A stretch of 64,000 bases of DNA from Megalobrama amblycephala (lineage: Eukaryota > Chordata > Actinopteri > Cypriniformes > Xenocyprididae): contig NC_063051.1 of assembly GCF_018812025.1 (NCBI RefSeq), positions 1,988,501 to 2,052,500 on the forward strand, read 5' to 3'. The translations under genes were made by a program, and so were the position numbers. Shown in pieces: positions 48,102 to 60,285 of the stretch (positions are counted from its first letter, which is position 1; every line of letters begins with the position of its first letter). Below the pieces are notes generated by a model. It made no database searches and was not told the DNA's origin. It saw only the letters and a list, made by a program, of their open reading frames with translations.

Positions 48102-48230
48102 TATATTTATTAATTATATATATATATATACTAAAAAATATGATATAAAATTATAAATATATAAAATATATTATATAATAAATAAATACATAAATAAATA
48201 ATAAAAAGTCCATTTTAATTACATGCAGAA
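47641..48230. repeat. TA-rich microsatellite cluster
   Basis: (TA)n runs at about 47727-47770, 47850-47878, 47951-47973 and 48033-48090, with AAATAAATA spacers. Confidence 0.9.
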
Positions 48231-48510
48231 TTTTGAGGGACATTTCACCTAAAAATTAAAATTCTGTCATCATTCACTCGTTCTAAACCCATACGATATA
48301 AAAATATATTTAGATATTCAGAGAAATATCTAGGTGTTGTTGTTGTTGTTGTTGTTTTGTCCATACAATGGGAGTCAATGGGCTCCAATGTTATTTGGTT
48401 CCCAAAGTCCTTCAAAATATCATTTGTGTTCTGCAGAAGAAAGAAAGTCTTACGAGTTTGGAACGAGCAAATGATGAATGATGGGGTGAATTATCTCTTT
48501 AACCACGTCT
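48231..48510 (+). repeat. Cyprinid interspersed repeat with a central (GTT)n
   Basis: GGGACATTTCACCTAAAAATT, TTCTGTCATCATTCACTCGT, CATACAATGGGAGTCAATGG and AGAAAGTCTTACGAGTTTGG are the standard phrases. GTT repeats lie at about 48336-48355. Confidence 0.7.
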
Positions 48511-49039
48511 CCGCTTGCTCTCAATTGAATCGAATGGCTTAGTAGGAAAAACAATTATTAAAAGTCTCATTTGTGTTTTTTCAACCCTGGTTTAGAAATA
48601 TGAAATGATCGAGAGACTCATTGTTTAGCAGATGATCTGTGATAAGAGTCGGACATGTATGAAGAGAGACACAGTCACAGGTCAAGAGACAACTAAACAA
48701 CAGCAGCTCACGCCTTCCTGTTAATTGCACTGGAAACATTCAGGGTCAAGATGTGTTTCGATTCTGAACTGACTCTCACCTCGTGCACTCTGTGCAACAC
48801 AGGCCGAAGATTTGATTCCTGAGAGTGCAACACTTTTGAGTCCACAGATGAGTAAGAGAAACGCTGTTTCATCGTCTGTCTCACACATCTAACTCTGATA
48901 TTGTTAATTAAAGGGCCGGATGATTGCGAGTTCCCTTTTTTAACTTTAGTGTAATGTTGCTGTTTGAGCATAAAAAACATCTGCAAAGTTACGACGCTCA
49001 CAGTTCAATGCAAAGGGAGATATTTTCTTTGACGTGACG
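48511..49039. other. Unique intronic sequence
   Basis: Repeat-poor. A 97-codon open frame at 48708-49001 (-) shows no recognised domain. Confidence 0.4.
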
Positions 49040-49610
49040 GCACATGCTAGTGGATGAGTTGAATCAACTCCACAGCAACTACATCAATTTATCCACTAAC
49101 CATTCAGAAACGTCTAAAAGTTGTAACTTCTTCCTGAGTCTCTCCATCAGTGTCGACTCCGGTTCCGGTGAACACTTTCGTCATTTTGGCTGCGTGAGAT
49201 TCTCCAGCTTTGTTGTTGTTGAGCTGTTAAAGCTCCGCCCTCTTCTGGAAAGCAGGCAGCTCATTTGCATTTAAAGGGACACACACAAAAATGGCGTGTT
49301 TTTGCTCACACCCAAATAGGGGCAAATTTGACAAGCTATAATAAATGATCTGTGGGGGATTTTGGGGGACTACGGAGGCTTATATTACATCTTGTAAAAG
49401 GGGCATTATAGGTCCTCTTTAAAGTCTCGGGGCTTGATTTTGTCTGTGGGGAATTGATTGGATGGTTGTGGTTTGCTATTGGTGGATCTCATGTGATTGA
49501 CAGGTTGCCCCGCCCTCGTCATCAGAGAAGAGATGCTGCAAGAGGGAGGGGAAGTTATTCTGATTCAAGATTATGACGCACATGAATTTTTAAAAAATAA
49601 TGATGTGCAC
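49040..49610. repeat. Old cyprinid repeats
   Basis: TTTGCATTTAAAGGGACACA, ATAATAAATGATCTGTGGGG and AAAAGGGGCATTATAGGTCC (49265-49420) mark one family. GAATTGATTGGATGGTTGTG and TTGACAGGTTGCCCCGCCCT (49450-49515) mark the family also at 47395. Confidence 0.6.
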
Positions 49611-50069
49611 GGATAAATAATTTAGAATACTGCGTTTGATGGAGACTTTAGGTGTGCGCTGCATGAATGTGCACTTCTCAGGGCAGTCGGGGTGACTCTT
49701 CTCAGGGGCCCCGGGCTCGTGGTGAACGGGACCTGAAGCCGGCGAGCTCTAGCACTGTTTGCTCAGGACGTGCCACAGGACACTAAGACAACTGCTTGTG
49801 TTTGCCCAGCCTCTCTCTCCATACAGCTGCTGCATTCCAGCGCGCCCGCCGTATTCCCGCTCTATTTATTTATCTCATGTCTTCTAGTTTAGCGTATGGA
49901 ATCAACAATCTTGTACATTCAGTTCTCGGAGTCATCATGTGTGGAGCAGAAATACACATTACACAACATCGCTCATATCTGCTCATGTGCGGGGCATATT
50001 TCACCCTAAAATCAATAAAGAAATAAGTGATTGCATTTTGCTTACAGAAAATGAAGGGAAACAAATTGC
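49611..50069. other. Unique intronic sequence
   Basis: GC-richer at 49680-49870 (GGGCCCCGGGCTCG-like). No exon is recognised. Confidence 0.4.
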
Positions 50070-50074
50070 TTATG

Positions 50075-50134
<60 letters not shown>

Positions 50135-50236
50135 TATTTATTTATTATCAGGAATAATGATATATACATTTATACATACATTTTTTTGATCATATAAATA
50201 ATAAAATGACATAGATTTGCTTAAATAAATTGAAAA

Positions 50237-50278
<42 letters not shown>

Positions 50279-50283
50279 AATAT

Positions 50284-50344
<61 letters not shown>

Positions 50345-50663
50345 ATATAATAATATATTACATAATTATTATATTAAGTAAAATATATTATTATTTATAT
50401 ATTAAAATTAAAATGGAATAAATAATTACATTTATTATATCATACAAATACTACTATAAGAATAATAAAATTATGTATCCATTTGTTCTAAATAATACAT
50501 TCTAATACATATTTGTTTTAATATTTAAATTTAATTTTATATAATATTACATATTATAGATTATATATAATTTATTTATTATCAGGAACAATGATATATA
50601 CATTTATACATAATTTTTTTTGATCATATAAATAATAAAATGACAGATTTGCTTAAATAAATT

Positions 50664-50694
<31 letters not shown>

Positions 50695-51130
50695 TAAAAA
50701 AAATATATATATACATATATATAAATAAAATAAAAAATATATATAAAAATATATATATATATTTAATATAATAATATATTATATAATTATTATATTAAGT
50801 AAAATATATTATTATTTATACATTAAAATTAAAATAGAATAAATAATTACATTTATATTATCATACAAACACTACTATAAGAATAATAAAATGACGTATA
50901 CATTTGTTCTAAATAATACATTGTAATACTTATTTGTTTTAATATTTAATATGATATATATATATATATATATATAACAATTATTATATTAATTAAAATA
51001 TATTATTTATATATATAAAATAAAAAAATAATTATGTATTTATATTATCATATATATATAATATTATTATATAATTATTACAATAATTAAAATATATTAT
51101 TATTTATATAAATATTACATTTAAAAACTA
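50070..51130. repeat. TA-rich zone with a ~430-bp tandem duplication
   Basis: ATTATCAGGAA(T/C)AATGATATATAC occurs at about 50144 and 50579. TATAATAATATATTA(C/T)ATAATTATTA occurs at about 50345 and 50765. (TA)n runs lie inside each copy (50080-50127, 50240-50272, 50291-50340, 50680-50760). Confidence 0.9.
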
Positions 51131-52899
51131 ACATAAATATTACTACAATAATGCAAATCTACAGAATTTCCATCGAGAGTAATGAAAAACACAAAAATTC
51201 TCAAAAAGGGAAACAAATTAAATACATTTTTGCATTACAATGGAATGGCTTCATTACTAAACTATTTATTTATTTTTCGGTAGGGTATGACCTTTGCATG
51301 AGGCCGAATGTAATATGGAAAGACACATATAAAAACACTAGCGGTGTGACGATCCGCCTCAAATCCCACAGGGAAAAGGTAGTTGGTCAAAGCTGAGTTC
51401 ATTTTGCTGTGGTATTTTCTCCGTTACCGATTAGCTTTAGCTTCTCCTCAGCACGCTCAGGTGGACCCGTCGGCCTGTCAAACCGCCACATAATCACAGC
51501 CCAAACAATATCAGCAACTTCCAGGCCTTGTCAAAGTTTCCTGCATTTACAGCTCATAAAAAAACTTCCACGAAACGTGTTTCTGCAGCCCTGCCCCCCC
51601 ACGCGTTCTGCCTGGAGTCCTGAAGAGAGAGTCAATTTCACACTGTCAAGCTGTGTTTTACCTTGTATACTGTATTTATACACATTCATTACTGCATGTT
51701 CATCAAAAGTTTTCTTTGCAGTTGCATGCTGCTAATATTTAGGTCTATTTTGGTCCGGTTTCTGTCTTAAAACGACTTCTGAATGGCATTTCGAGGCAGT
51801 TTTGACTTCCTCACAACTACTTCACAACAAAGATTTCACATTATTATAATTGTAATTTTTTTGCACAGTTCACATTATCGGACCCTCATTATCAATGCCG
51901 CAACGATCCTACAGATTTAGCAAGTGCTTTGTGCTTTCATAACTCATTTCCAGCAGCGCCTTGCAAGCCGGACGAAGTGCTTTCAGTAAGATGAGCTCAA
52001 ATGCTTTCACTAAAACTTTTTCTGCGGGTCTCTGTAGAAAGCCGCAGATGAGCGAGGTGACAGGTCCACAATGAAGCCGAGTCCGCTAAAAATAATCAGT
52101 GAGTGCTTTCATTGTATTTATGTAACACTTCCTTTAAAAACCCCCACAGCAGGACGGCAGAACACCTCCAAAGAAACAACACTAGTTAGTCATTGAGAAA
52201 CGCTCGAGTTAGAGACAAAAATAGGCCTTTTATGGGGCTCTATTTACTTGTTCCTGGTCTAAATATGAATGGTTTAGTAGTGCATGTTATTCCAAAAACA
52301 AAATCATCAAAAATAACATCAAAATTACTTTCCTTTTCAGCTGATATCATACTAGTCCTAATGTCCTAATGGAAAAAATCAATAACGACAGCACATGGTG
52401 CATTTTCACCCTAACTAGAAACCCTTTGTTCATGCACACGATCTTTGAATAAAGGTCACGTTTGCTGACATAAAACAAGAAAACAAAATCAGCCTGATCT
52501 GCCTCAAACCGGCGTCTGATGTCAATAACATCCGGATGGGGTTTATGCAGGAAATGAACTGTATATGCATCTGACCGATAGAGACAACAGCAAAATTAAT
52601 GCATCGCTCAGACCCGAAATCGCACAACGAAATCCAAATTGTCTGCGCACATGTGCAGCAGGGGTTAAAACACTTCCTGACCAAAAAGAGACAAACTGAA
52701 AACCACACACACGTGGGTGACAAAGAAACTGTGCGAACTCTGCGATGCCATCCTGTTTGGTTTAGGTTCAGCTGCCACAAAGATATTTCCTATTTCAAAC
52801 TTACACAAGCAGCCATTTTATGATGAGAAACACAACAATCGCCCGATTGCCTGCTGGGAAGTGCAATTAATGCATGCAGTTAAGAGGTAAACAGCTACG
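51131..52899. other. Unique intronic sequence
   Basis: Repeat-poor throughout. Open frames at 51409-51735 (+) and 52430-52780 (-) show no recognised domain and no exon support. Confidence 0.45.
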
Positions 52900-53430
52900 C
52901 TCTTGTTCTCATTCTGAAAACCATCCGTCAACAATCCACCGGCTTTGAGTTCTGAAGCACGCCGAGTGCACTAGAACAATAAACTTCTGTCTTTCGAAGT
53001 GACGATCGGAGTGTGGCAACATCTGGCGGCGGGACTCAATTTTGGGTCTCCAAACCGCTGACTGACGATTATGGTCGGCTGAGAAATAATGCATCCAAGA
53101 ACGTTTTTTTTTTTGGCCACCTGAAAAACGGTGCATGCACGCACCCCGCCAGCCCCCTCATCCCGTTCACACAGCCAAAATGACGTGCTATTTGTGTACG
53201 TGCATTTGGGGGTGCAGCTACTGCCGAGCCCACCACATCCTGAAGGGGGGTCTCGGGTGGCGGGTGGACCCGTGCGCCGCAGCGTACCGCCGTTTCTGTA
53301 AGGCGCTGACGGGTAGGAAACACATGCCCCACATCAAGCACTGACAGGTTCTGATCAAAGTGCCCTGAAGCCCTGCGGGGGATTTGAATTAATGTCTTCC
53401 AGTTCGGTCTTATTTTTTGTCGGTTCATTT
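52900..53430. promoter_or_regulatory. GC-rich unique block; candidate regulatory element or unrecognised exon
   Basis: The most GC-rich stretch of the intron (about 53120-53390), open on both strands. The plus-strand frame 53135-53344 is Cys-rich (MTCYLCTCIWGCSYCRAHH) and is preceded by a pyrimidine-rich CCCCTCATCCCGTTCACACAG that could act as an acceptor. I do not recognise a family. GC-richness alone explains the open frames, so a regulatory or CpG-rich patch is equally likely. Confidence 0.3.
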
Positions 53431-53744
53431 TGAGGTCATATTACAATGTGTTCTTTAACATGGGCAGTAAATTCTAATGCGGATTAATTGACGCGTTCTG
53501 CTAACCCTTCTATAGAACTATAGTGTTCTGTATATAAGGAGAAATGTCTGAAAATGATTGGAAATATGATAAATATGTTTATGTTTACGAGCTGTTTCAT
53601 TCATAAAATGTAATTGAAATAAATTGATTAATTAAAACTAAACGATCCCATGATGGAACCTCTAAATGGTTCTATATATAAGCGGTGCAATTATTTACAT
53701 TTTTCATTTTTCGTTAATTAGAACTATTGGAATAAAATCTTTGG
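53431..53744. other. Unique intronic sequence
   Basis: Nothing recognised. Confidence 0.4.
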
Positions 53745-54415
53745 TGACATTTTACAATAAAGTTTCATTTGTTAACATTAGTTAAGTTAAAATGAACTAA
53801 CAATGAGCAATACTTCTACAGTTACACAAAATTTAACACAAAAAATGCTGGGTTGTTTTAACCCAGCGGTTGGGTTAAATGTTTGCCCAACCTGCTGGTC
53901 AGTTTTATTTAAATCAACTATTGTTTAAAAATGACTATATGGCTGGCTTAAAATGAACCCAAAATGAAAAATAAATAAATAAATAAATAAATACTAGAGG
54001 CAACAATAATAATCAAAAGGTGAACATTTATTAATAAGCAGTTTAATAAATGTTTATTGTTTCATTATTTTTCATTAAATTTATTAATAAATGTTCATTT
54101 CCAGCATACTTTGGGTTCATTTTAAGCAAGCAATACAGTGATTTTTAAACAATAGTTGAATTAAATAAAACTACCCAGTAGGTTGGGTAAACATTGGGTA
54201 AACAACACAGCTTGGGTTGTTTTTAACCCAGCATTTTTTAGAGTGTACATTTTTAAGATCCATAGTTGTATTTTAGCTAATGCACTATGAACTAACATGA
54301 ACATTTTTATTAACTAATATTAACAAATTTTAATAATAAATGCTGTAAAAATATATATCACTCATTGTTGGTTCATGTTAGTTAATGCATTGTAAAGTGC
54401 TACCAAATCTTCTAG
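53745..54415. mobile_element. Cyprinid repeat with 'TTTGTTAACATTAGTTAA' ends, split by a MITE
   Basis: TTTTACAATAAAGTTTCATT (about 53750) mirrors GCATTGTAAAGTGCTACCAA (about 54389). TTAACATTAGTTAA mirrors TTCATGTTAGTTAATGC. The middle is interrupted at 53836-54246. Confidence 0.7.
53836..54246. mobile_element. MITE nested in the previous repeat, ACAC..AAAAAATGCTGGGTT ends
   Basis: The left end ACACAAAAAATGCTGGGTTG mirrors the right end AACCCAGCATTTTTTAGAGTGT. Inner phrases GGTTGGGTTAAA and TTGGGTAAACA also mirror. About 410 bp, non-coding, with an (AAAT)n run at about 53970-53992. Confidence 0.8.
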
Positions 54416-54700
54416 TTTCATCTAAATTCAAATTAGTTTAAATGTTTATTTCTTTGATAAGACTTTACAATAAGGTCTTAATGCATTAGCTAACATGAAC
54501 TTGCAATATTTTTAAAGCATTTATAAATCTAAATGTTAGTTCACAGTGCATTAACTAATACTTTTGATTTTAAAAATGCATCAGTAAATGTTGAAATTAA
54601 CTGAGATTAAAAAATGCTGTATTCATAGTTAGTTCATGTCAATTAATCTAACGTTAACAAATGAAACGTTTTTGTAAAGTGTTATTTCTTTTCACAATGC
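54416..54700. repeat. Second copy of the 'GTTAACATTAGTTAA' repeat
   Basis: GACTTTACAATAAGGTCTTA to TAACGTTAACAAATGAAACG, mirroring at the two ends. About 230 bp. Confidence 0.6.
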
Positions 54701-55029
54701 ACAATGCTCTAAATAAGAGAAAGCATCTTTTAGTTCCCCTGCAGCAAGCATGTAATAATTCAATTATACGATTGTATTATTTTACAGAAACCGTTACAGT
54801 TAGTCAAATGCAAATGCTCAGTTGGTTTTATCTTTATGTACACAGCTTGGTCCCAAAAAAGTGTGCAATTCATTTACAGCATAAATGACATAACGCCTAC
54901 ACAACTTTCTCCCAATTAGTCTCAACTGAAAAAAAAACAAAACTAAATGCTCTAATTAAAAGTCAAGATGAAAAATGTTGTTCTCGACATACTGTATTTC
55001 TGAGTGGAACTGAACATACAATAAAAAAC
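54701..55029. other. Unique intronic sequence
   Basis: Nothing recognised. Confidence 0.4.
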
Positions 55030-55530
55030 ATAATTATATCCGCTGGGAATTGATTGGGTGGTGAAAAGTGGGCGTATCATTGCCAGAATGGAGACGGCGG
55101 TCGGATTGGACGGAAAAGAGCAGGATTGGCGACGTCAACTGAAATGGAAAGTCGTTTAAGAGGCAAAGCAAGTTATTGCATTTTGATGAAAGATTAATAT
55201 GAAGGCATTTTTTCTCCTTTATAATAACTTGCAGTTATAAATCATCCACAATAAGATCATGCTCTTAGAAAGTAAATAAAGTCAATTCTGAAACACCAAA
55301 CCACAGCCGCAGAAAAATCCTGACACAAACTCCTGTTCACCTGAAGGGATGATCACACATTTCTAGATTCACATCATCCAGCAGGTGCTAAACTCGACCT
55401 CTTTAACGTTGGCCATCTCTGCAGCTCTCTTTCCCCCGCGGACAGGCATCGTTATTATTTACCGGCTGCATTACTGAATCAGTTGCTATTCACCATGCAG
55501 CCAGCAGCCATTCAGCGCGTCAAACCTCCA

Positions 55531-55564
<34 letters not shown>

Positions 55565-55740
55565 AAGGCCAATTAGTGCGCTGCTGCGCTGCACCCCCAC
55601 AGCTACTGACAGCGCTTCACAAAACGCCAGCTACATTTACTGCATTACTGCCGGAGTATGTGACTGGGCTGCAGACGCTTTTATACAGGATACTGGGGAA
55701 AACAAAACAAAAAAATGCTAAGTAATTTTTGCACAGTGGT
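55030..55740. other. Old repeat fragment, unique sequence and (CT)13
   Basis: 55040-55260 belongs to the GATTGG..AGTGGGCGT family. (TC)n at about 55537-55562 lies inside a GC-richer unique block 55400-55690. Confidence 0.5.
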
Positions 55741-56095
55741 CACCCAAAGAGTGTTACTGTCAGCTAAAACAAATGTACAGTGATTATTAATGTCCCAGGG
55801 CGTAGAAATCACAATATAACTGTGGGGTAGTAGTGGAACAAAAAAGATTGTTCAAAGACAGATTCTGATACCAATCTGGAGAGCAATATAATGCGACATA
55901 AGCTATTTATGAACAAATAAAAAAAAAGATTTACTTTGAAACTACTGTCAATCAGAAATTGCTAGTACATTTTTACAAATAATTACAAAGAAAGTAACAC
56001 ATTAAATTAAATGTAAAATAGTAAAAAGAAATAAAGACTAAAATGATATTTTCTTGTAAATCCTACTCTAATAATCTCATCATCTTTACAGTATA
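55741..56095. other. AT-rich sequence with a dispersed-repeat fragment
   Basis: GTCAATCAGAAATTGCTAGT and AAATAATTACAAAGAAAGTA (about 55947-55995) resemble parts of the TTTCTC family. Confidence 0.4.
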
Positions 56096-56171
56096 TGAAA
56101 AAATGTGTATGTATATATATATATATATAATACATAATAAATGTATATAGAAAAATCCTTATCATTTTATA

Positions 56172-56215
<44 letters not shown>

Positions 56216-56310
56216 TATAAATATATATTTGATAATGTACATATATGCAATGTACATTATCAAAAATATATATACATTTACAAAAACAGTGAAAAATGTG
56301 TGTGAATATT

Positions 56311-56342
<32 letters not shown>

Positions 56343-56500
56343 ATACATAATAAATGTATATAGAAAAATCCTTATTTTATAGTATATACATACATTATCA
56401 AAAATATATATACATTTACAAAAACAGTGAAAAATATATATGTATAAAGCATATATATACAATATATATGATGTATGTATATGATCTGAAATTATTTTTC

Positions 56501-56551
<51 letters not shown>

Positions 56552-56850
56552 TATGAAATTATAAAAATGATCTTTTAAAGTTGTAAATAAAACATTATTG
56601 GAGTAGATTTTACAAGAACATATTATTTCAGTATTTTTACTTCAACATTTCACATTTAATTTAATTATATATATATATATAATATTTGTATTTTTTTATC
56701 TTATATTTATATAGCTTATTTTTGAAAATAAGAAACAAAAAAAATATCTGAACATATAATATTATATATATATATATATATATTTTTTTTTTTTTATCTT
56801 ATATTTATATTTATTTAGCAAAAAAAAAAAAAATGAATCTGAACTGAAAT
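56096..56850. repeat. TA-rich zone with a 215-bp duplication
   Basis: ATAATACATAATAAATGTAT followed by AGAAAAATCCTTAT occurs at about 56126 and 56341. ATCAAAAATATATATACATT occurs at about 56259 and 56398. (TA)n runs at about 56171-56213 and 56506-56542. Confidence 0.9.
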
Positions 56851-59551
56851 GCAAACTTATTTCCACAGTATTTAGTGCATTTTCTATGGGTCTCTCTTGT
56901 ATTTCACACTTGTATTGGAGTTTTGTAACAGTTTTGTGGTTCTGACTCATAAAGCAAAGCACTGAATAGTTCTGAAAAGGTCTCGCTCACCACAGAGTGT
57001 GCACAGACATTTTCACACCGCATGTCAGCAATACAGGTGCACAGCAGGGCCGTGAACGCTTCTACAACACAGGTGTGGCTTACTCTCACCAATATAACTT
57101 CATAAAGCTCATGTTTTTAATCATTGCAAAGGACAATGAAGGTTTAACAATGAATCTTTTTTGTATAAACGCCTTGACTCAAGTCTGACTGCTCTAGGAA
57201 GAAAAAAAAGGAGCATTATTTGGAGAATTTAATCAGGTTAAGATGAAAAAAAAATCTAGTTTTGGACCACTGCATACTGAGGCATTCAAATACCTGTTCA
57301 TTCATTCATTACACACACAAATCAGGTTCAAATACACCTGATAGATGAAAATAAGGAATGAACAATCGCTCACAGGCGGGTTTATGATGTTGTGGCAGCG
57401 GCGTTAGACGGATCGCTCCGCTCTGCCATACAAATGAATGGCTCAGCGCAGCTTCTGTTAGGCCTCGACCGCCTCTTTCCACCTAATTAACTTCCCCGTG
57501 TACCGAACGCAGCTCAGCTGGCCTGACGACTCATTTTATCTCACATCTCCATTACAGTGTCGAGGAAAGAGGAGAACTGTCATATACAGGAAAAGGTAAT
57601 TGCTTTATACAAACTGATAGGATCTTTTTCGCTCGTTTTTCATTCACTCGTTCTCTAGTCTTAATGTGAACAAGATGATTTGAGATAACATATCCAACGT
57701 TAAGTAAACATGTATAAAAATAAACATGCTGTTACACTGATTCAGCTCATAAAACTTGATTCGAATTATAAAGAAATCGAGCTTTAACATGCTGAATCAG
57801 TGTAACAGCAGTGCACCTTTCACACGGGATGAAACACACATATATGCAATGATAAAGTCTAATGTATGAGCAAAAATAATGCCTGAAATTTTCCTCTTCG
57901 AAAATCTCTCACTTCCACTGCATATACTGCACTGATGCATTTCAGTTAAAGTATTATTTAAGCTAAAGACAGTTGCACTCGTAGATGCAGCACTCTGCAC
58001 CCATTTCCAGTAATTGCTAGGCCTACGAGTTATTTTTAGATGGTTTAAGCAGCGAAGAACAAGCTCAAAGAGTAAGACAGAGAGAGACAGACTCTTTGAA
58101 CGGGCTAAATAATAAGTTAAGGCCTCAGACTCGCTTTAAATGAATCAAGGTTTTCTGCCGTCACACAGCTGGTAATGTGCCACTGCCACCCACTTACAGG
58201 GATCTGATTCAGGAGCGATAACGTTTTTTGGCTGCCGCTTAACATCTGAGGTGCCTTTTCTTTTGACGGCTGACACTTGGATGTACAATTGAAATTGAAA
58301 GTCAAACTTCTCACTGCAAGAATTGCAAAGATGACGACGGTACACTTTTATTCTCATGGACGATTCTCATTATTCAACATTTGCAACCCATTTTACGTCT
58401 GTAATTGGACTTATTTCTTAACGCAACAGGGTATTCAATGAGACAAGACTGATTGGATGCCAATCTTAACGGACAGCTCTGGTAATTACAAATGTGGAGC
58501 AAATTACTGCATTGTAATGAAAGATAATGAAGACAATCTTTTTTCACTGATGAATCATTCACAATAAAACCAGAAACATGCATTATGAAAGTACAGGTTC
58601 AATGTCTGAAAACCGATATATTGAAGATCAAACTGTCTTGACATATAACACAAGTGAGAGCTATGAATACACTTGATGATCTAAGAGTCAAAAGTAGTTG
58701 GGTTGCCTCTAACTGTGGTCTGCATATCTCTGTCTGCATTAATACAGTAACGCCGGTGAAGACGGGGAAGTGGTCCATCTTCTCTTAACCTATCCAACTT
58801 CAATTTTAAACGTAGCGAATGAGCCCGGGGCGATGCACAAGTCATAATGCATTCGACAAATATTCTCTGGGTGAAACATGCATTTATGAAGAGATGGCCT
58901 TTAGAGGAGGAATTCACAGAGCGTATGCTTAACAAACAATACACCCACACATGAAAACGAGAGATAGAAAGTCAGTCGACTCAAAGTGAGAATGAGTCAC
59001 GGCTCAACTGAAACTTCAGCATGTTAAAGAATGTTCAGCCCGAAATCTTGCACTTTTACACGCTAAATATCTCAAAACTGGATTGTGCACCATTGGACCA
59101 ATGGCCACTTGAGTAAATACTAACATAGCAGTTACTAGCAGCGGTGGACGTGTTTGCTTTGGAAGTATGGATCTGACAGGTTTGTTGCAGGGCAAATGAT
59201 GACATTGGTTAATGTATTATCGATTGCCTGGTTGTTATGGCTGTAAAGTTGCTTCCCTATTCTGAGGTGTAACTGCCTGCAAACTATGAGGACTTAGTCC
59301 TCTGAAATGCTTAAAAACTGTATAAGATTTGCTAAATGGCATGAAAACAAATCAACGGGAATTTACTTTAAAGTTGCACTTTCGTTCTGCTTTTTGGTCT
59401 TAAATTGAGAACGTTTTGCCGGCAAAAAATGTCCATTGTCTATCGTCAATCGTTTAGCGATGTACGAAGCACAGCTTTCACCAAAGCAGCTTTCTGTTTC
59501 GCGTTACGGGCTTGAACCCATTGCGAAATCAGCATGGAGAAATCTTTCACT
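56851..59551. other. Mostly unique intronic sequence
   Basis: 57380-57560 is GC-richer and repeat-poor. GCTGTTACACTGATTCAGCT (57729) has an inverted partner AGCTTTAACATGCTGAATCAGTGTAACAGC at about 57780. Several short open frames at 58100-58950 show no domain. No exon is recognised. Confidence 0.45.
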
Positions 59552-60285
59552 CAGGGCCTAAAATTAACACTCGACAAGCGCCAAAGGTGAATAAATATCA
59601 GTGTTGGCGAGTATATGAAACGCTCCCAATCGCCAGTTGGCCATTAATATTTTTATGAATTCTAGCAATGCAATGTTGTGAGAACATGAACGTAAACGAC
59701 TCTCAGGACAGTTGACGGGCCAGCACTGCATAGTCACGAAAGTTTAAGCCTTGCCAACTGAAATATTCAAGCGCAAGAAGATGCGAAAGGGAACTCGAAG
59801 TTTTCTGTGCACATACATCTGAAGTGCACGTCAAGAAATCTGCGTCTTCTACAGCACACAAATACTGAATTGAGTTCTCTTTCACGTCTTCTTGCGCTTG
59901 AAAATGACCGTATTGGCGAGTATCCTCTATAAGTTATGTCTTTAGTGAACAACAGTTGAGAAAGAAAACGCATGTGTATCAGTATATTGGATCCGTGCAT
60001 TCGCTCTTAAAGTGACAGCAGCCTAATAATCCTGCTGCTGTCTGTGTCATTAATGGTAATCAAACAACAAAAGACTTGACTGAATAACTTTTGTAACTTT
60101 AATAAGGATTAATCTATGTTTAATTTATATTTATTTTGCATTCGATTACTTTATTAAATTTCAGTTCCTAATTCCGGTTATAACTGCTTGTTTTTGCCAA
60201 AATAATTTCATGGCTGGTATATTTATGATCAGTAAATTTTCACCAGCTACTGGCAGTTCTGGCAAAAAGTTCCCTTTAGGCCCTG
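59552..60285. mobile_element. hAT-like non-autonomous transposon, about 734 bp
   Basis: The left end CAGGGCCTAAAATTAACACT mirrors the right end AGTTCCCTTTAGGCCCTG. Flanking octamers CTTTCACT and CTTTTCGC are only partly alike, so the target duplication is eroded or absent. The interior contains a doubled, inverted TTCAAGCGCAAGAAGA / TCTTCTTGCGCTTGAA pair (about 59767 and 59886). No transposase is seen. Confidence 0.65.

Noticed and set aside
51409..51735. 108-codon plus-strand frame
   Set aside because: No recognisable domain, and no convincing acceptor/donor pair could be assigned.
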